15,034 nt of DNA from Erysipelotrichaceae bacterium. Lineage in GTDB: Bacteria; Bacillota_I; Bacilli_A; Erysipelotrichales; Erysipelotrichaceae. The notes under the pieces are model-generated. The model saw only the letters and a program-made list of their open reading frames with translations, made no database searches and was not told where the DNA came from. Location of the stretch: NCBI GenBank assembly GCA_017511325.1, contig JAFWKS010000306.1:1-15034 (forward strand), given 5' to 3'. Both the position numbers and the translations under genes were made by a program. How positions within the stretch are numbered: the first letter of the stretch is position 1; every line of letters begins with the position of its first letter. Shown one piece after another: positions 1 through 6,351 of the stretch.

Positions 1-1
1 C

Positions 2-130
2 ATCAGGCTTAAAGCCTCATATCTGGATACATTGCAAACAGGCAGACATGTACTGAAGGTTGATTTTCTTGATAGCAAGCAAAACATCAGCGAATTCGTA
101 ATCAAAGAAAAAGGTCACCAGGATATATAA
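2..130 (+). CDS. C-terminal end of a probable surface protein (Ig-like repeat), partial
   Basis: An open frame enters from the left edge of the window and ends at TAA 128-130, giving 42 residues. The visible part contains SYLDTL, then TGRHVLKVDF, then FVIKE, a pattern of alternating beta strands. It resembles the end of the Ig-like repeats common in Gram-positive secreted or wall proteins, where a phrase like 'L..L..G.H.L.V.F.D' recurs. No LPXTG sorting signal or C-terminal membrane segment is present, so if the protein is exported it is not sortase-anchored. The true start lies outside the window. The Ig-like call rests on a short stretch and is an inference. A hairpin follows 30 bases downstream. 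Confidence 0.55.
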   Translation: MRLKASYLDTLQTGRHVLKVDFLDSKQNISEFVIKEKGHQDI

Positions 131-151
131 TACCGGTTACCGGAATAGAAT

Positions 152-204
152 AAAAAAAGAAACCGTCTGTCGTCACAATACACATGTGTAAACAGATGGT
201 TTTA
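152..204. terminator. Two-way intrinsic terminator between convergent genes
   Basis: An 11-bp stem pairs 160-170 (AAACCGTCTGT) with 192-202 (ACAGATGGTTT), with one G-T wobble. An A-run (152-158) precedes it and TTTTAAT follows. Read on the + strand it ends the partial surface-protein gene; read on the - strand the A-run becomes a T-tract that ends the ABC importer operon. The loop holds a 12-bp perfect palindrome at 179-190. Confidence 0.7.
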
Positions 205-228
205 ATATTGCGATAAATATAAACGGTC

Positions 229-1311
229 CTACATCTGGATATTCACTATATAGCCGTTTTCAGTAGGCTTACTGAAAACAAAGTGTGAAAAGTGTTCAAG
301 GATGTTGATGTTCAGTTCATCAAGATAAGGTTCCTTCAAAGGATCGGATTTGATGCTTGGCAGATATATCTGCATCATATGCGAAGTCGAGTTGTCTGAA
401 CACAACAATCTGATAGTCGCTTTTTCTACACCTTCTGGATGGTTGAAAAGCGGATAAAGCAGTTCATCATCTACGATTGATATAAGTTTCAGCTGTTCGT
501 TGCTGTACTGATATCCGCAAAGGAATTTCTTCATCTCGCTTGACAGGCTGTAGAGATCGAGACTTTCTTTAAGCAGTTCCTTTTCAAACATTCTGGAACG
601 ATACAGGAAGCGCTGAGTCAGAGGCTTCTGCGGATGATCAAAGATCTCGTTCGGAGTTCCTTCCTCGTAGATGTGCCTGTTGGCCAGGAAAATGACCCTG
701 CTGCCGACGTTGCGGGCAAATCTCATCTCGTGAGTAACGATGACGCTGGTCATGCCTTCATCGACAAGGTCCTTGATGACGTTCTCAACTTCATCGACCA
801 TGGTCGGGTCTAGAGCGCTGGTCGGTTCATCAAACAGGATAACCTCCGGATGCATAGCCAGAGTCCTGGCGATGGCAACTCTCTGTTTCTGACCGCCCGA
901 AAGCTGTGAAGGCATCTGATATTCCTTGCCTGAAAGACCGACCCGATTCAAAAGCTGTTTGGCCTCGGCGATCGCATCTTCCCGGCTCATTTTATTTACT
1001 TCAACAGGAGCCAGAATGATGTTTTCCAGGATATTGAGATGGGAAAACAGATTGAAGTGCTGATAGACCATTCCCATCTTGCGTCGTACTTTATCGATGT
1101 CTATATTCGGATCGAGGATGTTTTCTCCGTCGATATAGATCTCGCCTTTTTCAGGAGTGATGAGCCTGTTTATACAGCGAAGCAGTGTGCTCTTGCCGCA
1201 GCCTGAACCGCCGATGATGACGATCGTTTCGCCTTTCTTGATATTCAATGAAACATTTTCCAGGATCGGTCCGTTCTCAAAACTCTTGGTGATATTTCTG
1301 ATGTCGATCAT
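229..1311 (-). CDS. Amino-acid ABC transporter ATP-binding protein with a C-terminal extension
   Basis: ATPase subunit of a polar amino-acid importer (GlnQ/HisP type), which powers uptake from the cytoplasmic face of the membrane. Walker A GGSGCGKST is at residues 34-42, the Q-loop glutamine at 84, the signature LSGGQ at 137-141, Walker B ILFDEP at 158-163, the D-loop SALD at 165-168 and the switch histidine at 194. All catalytic residues are intact. The family usually ends near residue 245, but this protein has 360 residues. Residues 244-360 form an extra domain that is not the NIL domain of MetN. Its helix around DDELL (281-285) and its end (DPLKEPYLDEL, then NGYIVNI) loosely recall a degenerate RsbW-type GHKL fold, which is an inference. 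The ATG overlaps the permease stop by four bases (ATGA) behind a GGAGGTG site, so translation is coupled. The stop is TAG. Confidence 0.93.
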   Translation of the reverse strand: MIDIRNITKSFENGPILENVSLNIKKGETIVIIGGSGCGKSTLLRCINRLITPEKGEIYIDGENILDPNIDIDKVRRKMGMVYQHFNLFSHLNILENIILAPVEVNKMSREDAIAEAKQLLNRVGLSGKEYQMPSQLSGGQKQRVAIARTLAMHPEVILFDEPTSALDPTMVDEVENVIKDLVDEGMTSVIVTHEMRFARNVGSRVIFLANRHIYEEGTPNEIFDHPQKPLTQRFLYRSRMFEKELLKESLDLYSLSSEMKKFLCGYQYSNEQLKLISIVDDELLYPLFNHPEGVEKATIRLLCSDNSTSHMMQIYLPSIKSDPLKEPYLDELNINILEHFSHFVFSKPTENGYIVNIQM

Positions 1312-2003
1312 GCATTCACCTCCTGTTCGATATGCTTCTTTCTGCCTATAAGGTCAAAAAACGTCTTGGCGATAAAGCCGATCACAAAGTAGATGATCGT
1401 GACGGCAATGATGCCGAAGAAGGCGTCCATCGTCCTTGATGAAACGATCGATGATGCCCTGGTCAGATCGATGATCGCCAGATAGCCTACGATAGAGGTC
1501 TCCTGCATGGTCACGATGAACTGATTCTTATATAGCGGCAAAGCTGTCTGAACGGCCTGCGGAAGCATGACCAGGCGGAAAGTCTGCCACTTGCTCATGC
1601 CTAAAGTCCTGGCGGCTTCGATCTCACCCGGAGAAACGGTATTGATGGCTGCATAGAAGATCTCAGAGAGATAGGCACCGGCTTTCAAGGAAAGACCGAA
1701 TATCACTACCAGCATGACCGGCAGGACAGAATGGCCAAAGATGATATAGACCATGATCATCAGAAGGACCATCGACGGTACTTCGACAAAGAGTGAAGTG
1801 ATGATCTTTGCCGTTTTGTTGAGAGTCCTGTTTGCGCTTTTGGCCATGGCACAAAGAACTATGGCAAACAGTGTACCGACAAAAAAGCTGGAAAGCGTCA
1901 GAAGGAGCGTATTTCCAAGTCCTTCCAGAAAGAAACGGTAACGTTTTTCAAAAATGAAGGTCTGATATATCCTGAGCAGGATATTTTTAAAGAAAGCTTC
2001 CAT
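1308..2003 (-). CDS. Amino-acid ABC transporter permease
   Basis: Membrane channel subunit of a HisM/GlnP-family importer, 231 residues. Hydrophobic helices lie at about 30-52, 66-90, 93-120 and 193-216. The cytoplasmic EAA coupling loop that docks on the ATPase is clear at 126-150 (GEIEAARTLGMS through LPQA). The length is normal for the family. The N-terminus (FEKRYRFFLEGLGNTLLLTL) resembles the junction seen in Gram-positive proteins where an SBP domain is fused directly to the permease; here the two are separate genes. The ATG follows a strong TAGGAGGAG site that includes the TAG stop of the SBP gene 10 bases upstream. The ATPase gene overlaps its end by four bases. One permease gene implies a homodimeric channel, or a partner encoded elsewhere. 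Confidence 0.93.
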   Translation of the reverse strand: MEAFFKNILLRIYQTFIFEKRYRFFLEGLGNTLLLTLSSFFVGTLFAIVLCAMAKSANRTLNKTAKIITSLFVEVPSMVLLMIMVYIIFGHSVLPVMLVVIFGLSLKAGAYLSEIFYAAINTVSPGEIEAARTLGMSKWQTFRLVMLPQAVQTALPLYKNQFIVTMQETSIVGYLAIIDLTRASSIVSSRTMDAFFGIIAVTIIYFVIGFIAKTFFDLIGRKKHIEQEVNA

Positions 2004-2013
2004 CTATCTCCTC

Positions 2014-2850
2014 CTATTCAAGCGAATCCATATCGACTTCGATATTTCCGGTCGTTTCCTTGCATACAAAGACAAGCGGCACGTAATCAAATGTGTCGGA
2101 AACAAGGAAACCGATCCTTTCAACTTCTTCTCTGTATGTATCAGAAAGATAGCCGATCAGTACATCATAGATGCCACTATTGAGGCCGGCGTAGCCGTCG
2201 TTGAAGTCGGTCATCACGATATCAAGCTGATAGTCGTATTCGTTCGCAAAGCGCTTCAGTACTTCGAAATCAAATCCGCAGACCTCACTGTTTTCAACAT
2301 CATAAAAAGCACGAGGATAGCCGGCAATATCAGAGGCGACTCTGATCGTCTTGCCTTTGCCGGTCAAGGGAATATCCGGTGATTCATAATTTCCATCAAA
2401 AGAAAGTTCCCTGTCTATAAGATCCTTATATTCTTCGGTTTTTTTGAATTCTTTTAGGAATGCATTGTATTCATCAACAAAATCCTTCAGCTCAGGGCGT
2501 GCATAGAGCAGATATCCTGTGTAACCGAAAGCCGGTTCGATCATTTTAAGTCCGTTAGATGCGTCATCGATCAGATTCCATAACAGAATGTCGACGGCGA
2601 TCGCATCGATCTTGTCGTAGTTCAGCGCCATCAGCATGTCTGAGATCTGATCATAACGGTAAAGGACGAGATCCTCTCTTGGGGTAAGAAGATAATCGCA
2701 TTCCCATGCCAGTATGGTCCCGACACTTAAGCCGTGCAGATCATTGACGTCATCGATTGTGACGACCTCTGTTCTTTTTGTACATCCGCTCAAAAAAAAG
2801 ACAATCAGCAGAAAACTTGTTATTGTCTTTGCAATACGGTTTTTATCCAT
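2014..2850 (-). CDS. Lipoprotein amino-acid-binding protein (SBP_bac_3 type) with swapped lobe order
   Basis: Extracellular substrate-binding subunit of the importer, 278 residues from the ATG at 2850. The signal peptide is classic: a basic start (MDKNR), a hydrophobic core and lipobox LSGC with the acylated Cys at residue 23. An in-frame GTG at 2877 would add nine residues before the signal and has no good Shine-Dalgarno site, so I prefer the ATG. Residues about 31-150 match the second half of an SBP_bac_3 domain (DLHGLSVGTIL, then KIDAIAVD, then a helical tail). Residues about 165-278 match the first half (GKTIRVASD, then GFDFEVLKRFA, then GIYDVLIGYLS, then YREEVERIGF) and stop at DMDSLE, where the second half would normally follow. 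The halves are therefore in reversed order. The ligand is probably a polar amino acid but cannot be specified. Confidence 0.85.
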   Translation of the reverse strand: MDKNRIAKTITSFLLIVFFLSGCTKRTEVVTIDDVNDLHGLSVGTILAWECDYLLTPREDLVLYRYDQISDMLMALNYDKIDAIAVDILLWNLIDDASNGLKMIEPAFGYTGYLLYARPELKDFVDEYNAFLKEFKKTEEYKDLIDRELSFDGNYESPDIPLTGKGKTIRVASDIAGYPRAFYDVENSEVCGFDFEVLKRFANEYDYQLDIVMTDFNDGYAGLNSGIYDVLIGYLSDTYREEVERIGFLVSDTFDYVPLVFVCKETTGNIEVDMDSLE

Positions 2851-2885
2851 AAAACTATTATAAACCAACAGAGACACTTAACAGG
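2850..2885 (-). promoter_or_regulatory. Promoter of the ABC importer operon, probably giving a leaderless mRNA
   Basis: A perfect TATAAT lies on the - strand at 2857-2862, with exactly six bases (AGTTTT) between it and the ATG at 2850. A start seven bases past the -10 falls on the A of the ATG, and no Shine-Dalgarno site sits at a useful distance. The terminator of the upstream gene ends at about 2901, leaving only 50 bases for a promoter. The -35 region is poor (CCTGTT at 17-bp spacing). Confidence 0.55.
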
Positions 2886-2900
2886 CACGAACTCTCCTGA

Positions 2901-2930
2901 TAAAAAACCTGCCGATCAGATCAGGCAGGA
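2901..2930 (-). terminator. Intrinsic terminator of the alpha/beta hydrolase gene
   Basis: On the - strand CCTGCC (2924-2929) and GGCAGG (2908-2913) form a GC-rich stem around a 10-base loop, followed at once by six T (2902-2907). The upstream arm overlaps the last codons and the TGA stop of the hydrolase gene. It separates that gene from the importer operon. Confidence 0.8.
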
Positions 2931-3877
2931 TATTTGGAAAGTTTTTCTCTGAGAAGCCTTTTGAATTTCTCAGGTTCATCACCCATCGGATTATGTCCGG
3001 AATTTTCAAACCAGATGAGTTCCTTCTCTGGCGCTTCGATCTTTTCGAACCATTCTTCAACTAGCTGCGCCGGTGTGTTCATATCCAGCTTGCCATCAAA
3101 GACCAGGATCGGAACATCGAAGGAAGTGTAACGGCTGAGATCCTCGGCTCCAAGTTCCGGCCACATGGCTTTCAGGACCTTCTTATAGCCAAACACGATC
3201 CCTAACAGATCGGGGAGGCTGTATTCGCCTGACAGCAGCATCGGTTTCACGAACGATTCCATATAGCTTCGTTTTTCTTCCGCTTTTGAATAGCCGCCGT
3301 ACTTCATCATGAGGTTGCGCTGTACCATCATGCCGTCAAAACCGCCCTTATACATTCCCTTGACAGGAGGACCTACTTTTTCAAGTTCCTCGACTGCCTT
3401 TTTGTCGCCGGCTTCCTTTGCGGCTTCAAGGGTATACTGATAGCTCAGGGCCTCGTTTTTTTCACCGCTGACAAACTGTCCGAAGCCCACAAAGGCGCCG
3501 ATGTGTTCTGGATGGGCGTAGGCGAGCCTTATTCCTAAAAGGCTTCCCCAGCTTCCGCCTATAACGAAGATCTTCTCCTTGTTGAACTGCTGACAAAGAT
3601 ATTCCACAACTGCTCTGGCATCTTCTACCAGCTGGTCGATCGTTAGCGTCTTGACGTCGACGCTCGCATAGGAGCCGCCTGTACCTCTCTGGTCCCAGGT
3701 CGCAATAGTGAAAGAATCCAGAAGATCCTTGTGATCAGTCATGATGCTGTGACGGTTGACGACTCCCGGTCCGCCGTGAAGAAAAAGCAGCACAGGAAGT
3801 GATGTGTCATTGCTCACGATGTGCAGTCTCTGCATTATTCCATTAACAGGTATTTTCTTTTTGATGTCTAAAGTCAT
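2921..3877 (-). CDS. Alpha/beta hydrolase, proline iminopeptidase-like
   Basis: Cytoplasmic serine hydrolase of 318 residues in the prolyl aminopeptidase group (peptidase family S33), which removes N-terminal proline from peptides. The oxyanion-hole motif HGGPG is at 34-38 and the WDQRG motif at 61-65. The nucleophile elbow GGSWGS is at 107-112 (Ser109). The acid is probably Asp265 (in DGKLD) and the base His295 (in SGHNP), so the triad is complete. There is no signal peptide. The ATG at 3877 follows an AGAGGT site seven to eight bases upstream. It is transcribed alone, ending at the hairpin at 2901-2930. The exact substrate is not certain, because this fold also includes esterases and other peptidases; HGGPG plus WDQRG favours the iminopeptidase group. 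Confidence 0.88.
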   Translation of the reverse strand: MTLDIKKKIPVNGIMQRLHIVSNDTSLPVLLFLHGGPGVVNRHSIMTDHKDLLDSFTIATWDQRGTGGSYASVDVKTLTIDQLVEDARAVVEYLCQQFNKEKIFVIGGSWGSLLGIRLAYAHPEHIGAFVGFGQFVSGEKNEALSYQYTLEAAKEAGDKKAVEELEKVGPPVKGMYKGGFDGMMVQRNLMMKYGGYSKAEEKRSYMESFVKPMLLSGEYSLPDLLGIVFGYKKVLKAMWPELGAEDLSRYTSFDVPILVFDGKLDMNTPAQLVEEWFEKIEAPEKELIWFENSGHNPMGDEPEKFKRLLREKLSKYPA

Positions 3878-3972
3878 GATCGTTACCTCTTTAATAATTA
3901 TTTCATGAACGGCGGCAAACGGAAATAATATAAACAGAATCTTACATGGAAGGTTATTATTGGAAAATCATA

Positions 3973-3989
3973 TGAGATAATAATAAATA
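3973..3989 (+). promoter_or_regulatory. Possible extended -10 promoter of the EIIC-EAL gene with little or no leader
   Basis: TGAGATAAT at 3973-3981 reads as an extended -10 element (TGn plus GATAAT), ending eight bases before the ATG at 3990. No Shine-Dalgarno site is seen; the nearest GAG is 14 bases upstream of the ATG. Transcription would start at about 3988, next to the start codon. An alternative -10 (TAATAT, 3926-3931) would give a leader of roughly 50 bases but also leaves no binding site. The - strand of this gap should hold the hydrolase promoter, for which I see only a weak TATATT at 3927-3932. Confidence 0.35.
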
Positions 3990-6077
3990 ATGAAAATACA
4001 GAAAATGATCGCCGACATTCTGAAAAAGGTTGAAAGTACAGCGGCAATAAAAGTCATCAGAGAAGCTCTTGCTTCCATGATACCAGTCGTAATGATCGGA
4101 GCTTTTGCGCTGATCATCAGGACCTTCCCGGTCGGTCTTTATCAGGAATTTATCACAAGCTTTGCCTCCGGCTTTATCTACGATCTGGCAGATATCATCT
4201 TCAACGCGACATTTGGCATGCTGTCGGTATATATGACGTTCTTTGTCAGCCGCGGTTACATGCGAAAAAGGGCATACACCGAGAGCGTATATATGGGCGC
4301 AATAATCGCTTCGTTTATTTCTTTCTTCATCCTTGCGGGGATCGATCTGCCTGGCTTTTCAACTGAATGTACCGGAGCTAAATCCATGTTCCTGGCCATC
4401 ATTGCCGGGCTTGGCGGCTCTTCTTTGTATCGGAAGATGGAGATATATTTCCGGAGCAGAAAACGCGACCTGTATTCTTCGGGAGCGGACCACGATTTCA
4501 ACAGGACCATGAGTACGCTGTATCCGATCGCGGCAACTGTTCTGGTCTTTGCGCTGATCGATCTGCTTATCATCAGGATATTCAATGTTGAATCATTCAG
4601 GATGCTGATAATAAAATTCACTGGTTCGCTGTTTGCGACCGGGGAGAACGGTTTTGCCAAAGGCTTCTTCTTTGTCCTGCTTTCTTCTGTACTGTGGTTT
4701 TTCGGAATACATGGAAGCGACGTTCTGGAAGATGTCATGCAGCTGCATTTTGCACCAGGTCTTCTAGCCAATCAGGCGGCGATCGCGGCAGGCAGCGCAC
4801 CAACAAGCATCCTTACCAAAGGCTTTTTTGACTGTTTCGTACTGATGGGAGGCTGCGGTTCTACGATGTGCCTTCTGATTGCGATATTGCTGTTTTCAAA
4901 AAACAGCGCCAGAAGGGGCTTGGCTTATGCCTCAACGATACCGATGATCTTCAACATCAACGAACTGATGGTCTTCGGTCTCCCGATCATCTATAATCCG
5001 ATGATGCTGATACCGTTCATCTGTGTACCGCTGCTTTGCTATACGACCAGTTATCTTGCGATCTCATCAGGTCTTGTACCAATGATCATAAATGAGGCTG
5101 AATGGACGACTCCGCTTTTCCTGGGCGGTTATAAGATCACGGGTTCCTATGCCGGAGCCATCCTGCAGCTGGTAAATCTTATACTTGGTGTAGTTGTCTA
5201 TATGTTCTTTGTAAAGGCGCTTGACAGGCACACATTGATGAGCGCTCAGGAGGATTTCAACGATTTCATCGATTACTTCAAGAAGAATGAAAGTGATTTT
5301 GTGACCGGTAGACCTCTGATCGAAAGACACGACAGCTATGGTGAATTCGCCAAGAACCTGTGTGCCGAGATAAAAAATGATATGGATCATCAGATCATTC
5401 TGGCGTATCAGCCGCAATACAATTATGAAGGAAAGTGCATAGGTGCTGAAGCGCTGCTGAGATGGAAGCATCCGGTTCATGGCATGTTATATCCGCCATT
5501 AGTCATAAGGCTGGCTGAAGAAGGCGGGTTCCTGCCGCAGATCGAAGAAGAGATCTTGAAAAAAGCGCTCAACGACCGCGACAAGGTCCTGGCAAGATTC
5601 GGCAAAGACATCAAGCTCTCTGTAAACGTCACCGGCACCACAGTCGTGACCAAGCGCTATATGGACTTCATCAGATCACTTAATGAAAAGAAAGCTTTTG
5701 AAGGCATGAACATGTGTATCGAAGTAACCGAGCAGGCCGCATTGAATTTTGATGAGAGCACCCTCAATGCCTTGCGTTCATTGAAAGATATGGGTCTCTT
5801 GCTTGCGATCGATGACTTCTCAATGGGCCAGACCTCGATCAACTACATGAAAGACAGCATCTTCGATATCGTCAAACTTGACGGTTCCCTGGTAAAAGGT
5901 TTGTTTGAACACGAGAATACCAGCGAAATAGTCTCTTCGATCGTATCTCTTGCCTCATCGATAGACATGCTGGTACTGGCTGAATACGTCGAGACCGAGC
6001 AGCAGCGCGAAGAACTGCACAGATTAGGCTGCGACTGTTACCAGGGCTATCTCTATTCGCCTGCAGTAATGGTTTAA
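3990..6077 (+). CDS. PTS EIIC (lactose/cellobiose type) fused to an EAL c-di-GMP phosphodiesterase
   Basis: A 695-residue membrane protein with two parts. Residues about 1-412 are a multi-helix EIIC sugar permease of the lactose/chitobiose family, with the conserved FGIHG (238-242) and NINE...VFGLP (322-332) motifs; His241 and Glu325 correspond to sugar-contacting residues in that family. Residues about 450-695 are an EAL domain that hydrolyses cyclic di-GMP. Its expected catalytic and metal residues are all present: Glu487 in EALLRW, Asn546, Glu578, Asp608-Asp609, Lys629, Glu665 and Gln685. The usual AEGVE reads AEYVE. No GGDEF, EIIA or EIIB domain is present, and no PTS partner gene is nearby, so a sensor that ties sugar binding to c-di-GMP breakdown is more likely than transport. 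That role is an inference. A strong hairpin follows. Confidence 0.92.
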   Translation: MKIQKMIADILKKVESTAAIKVIREALASMIPVVMIGAFALIIRTFPVGLYQEFITSFASGFIYDLADIIFNATFGMLSVYMTFFVSRGYMRKRAYTESVYMGAIIASFISFFILAGIDLPGFSTECTGAKSMFLAIIAGLGGSSLYRKMEIYFRSRKRDLYSSGADHDFNRTMSTLYPIAATVLVFALIDLLIIRIFNVESFRMLIIKFTGSLFATGENGFAKGFFFVLLSSVLWFFGIHGSDVLEDVMQLHFAPGLLANQAAIAAGSAPTSILTKGFFDCFVLMGGCGSTMCLLIAILLFSKNSARRGLAYASTIPMIFNINELMVFGLPIIYNPMMLIPFICVPLLCYTTSYLAISSGLVPMIINEAEWTTPLFLGGYKITGSYAGAILQLVNLILGVVVYMFFVKALDRHTLMSAQEDFNDFIDYFKKNESDFVTGRPLIERHDSYGEFAKNLCAEIKNDMDHQIILAYQPQYNYEGKCIGAEALLRWKHPVHGMLYPPLVIRLAEEGGFLPQIEEEILKKALNDRDKVLARFGKDIKLSVNVTGTTVVTKRYMDFIRSLNEKKAFEGMNMCIEVTEQAALNFDESTLNALRSLKDMGLLLAIDDFSMGQTSINYMKDSIFDIVKLDGSLVKGLFEHENTSEIVSSIVSLASSIDMLVLAEYVETEQQREELHRLGCDCYQGYLYSPAVMV

Positions 6078-6099
6078 AACAATGATATTTAATAGACAG

Positions 6100-6144
6100 T
6101 ACCCTGTTTATCCGGAATCATTATTCTGATAAACAGGGTATTTT
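6100..6144 (+). terminator. Terminator after the EIIC-EAL gene
   Basis: A 13-bp perfect stem pairs TACCCTGTTTATC (6100-6112) with GATAAACAGGGTA (6128-6140) and is followed by TTTTGT. The loop can fold further (GGAAT with ATTCT), leaving a four-base loop. It separates the EIIC-EAL gene from the next gene. Confidence 0.8.
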
Positions 6145-6172
6145 GTATGAATTATAATAATAGACAAGAGGA
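6130..6172 (+). promoter_or_regulatory. Promoter and ribosome binding site for the MscS-like gene at its original start (6181)
   Basis: A perfect TATAAT is at 6153-6158, with TAAACA at 6130-6135 (17-bp spacing, matching four of six -35 positions). An AAGAGGA site at 6166-6172 sits eight bases before ATG 6181. This good site fixes 6181 as the original start; no such site precedes the next in-frame ATG at 6352. Confidence 0.65.
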
Positions 6173-6180
6173 CTGTATTT

Positions 6181-6342
6181 ATGAAAAGACTCGTCAGAAA
6201 ACTTATAACAACTATTACAATAACGCTGATATGTGTATTTTTTGCCTGTCTGGTAATGACTTCGGCTTCGACCTTTTTACTCGGCAAGAAGCAGAAAGAG
6301 GTTAATGAGATGAAAGCCGAAGCACTGAAGGAAACTTTGTAG
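6181..6342 (+). CDS. N-terminal membrane anchor of the MscS-like protein, ended by an in-frame amber codon
   Basis: From a well-placed start, 53 residues run to TAG at 6340-6342. They consist of a basic N-terminus (MKRLVRK), one hydrophobic helix at about 9-34 and a charged helical tail (KKQKEVNEMKAEALKE). The frame is the same as that of the 900-residue frame starting at 6352, and only nine in-frame bases separate the TAG from that ATG. This segment supplies the inward-anchored first helix that the following extracellular region needs. It reads best as the true N-terminus of the downstream protein, split by a point change such as CAG to TAG, rather than as a separate small membrane protein. 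On its own it would be a single-pass peptide with no known function. Confidence 0.6.
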   Translation: MKRLVRKLITTITITLICVFFACLVMTSASTFLLGKKQKEVNEMKAEALKETL

Positions 6343-6351
6343 CAGATCGAA

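Noticed and set aside
2001..2016. SBP and permease as one frameshifted fusion gene
   Set aside because: The SBP ends in TAG inside a strong ribosome binding site for the permease, and the permease has a proper ATG in another frame. This is a normal two-gene arrangement.
2818..2886. 22-codon leader frame starting at GTG on the - strand, overlapping the SBP start, with AGGAG at good spacing
   Set aside because: It would lie upstream of the only good -10 element and overlaps the SBP frame. The peptide has no regulatory features such as repeated amino-acid codons.
6340..6342. UAG reassigned to an amino acid in this organism
   Set aside because: The ABC ATPase (229-231) and the SBP (2014-2016) both end in TAG where their families end, so UAG works as a stop.
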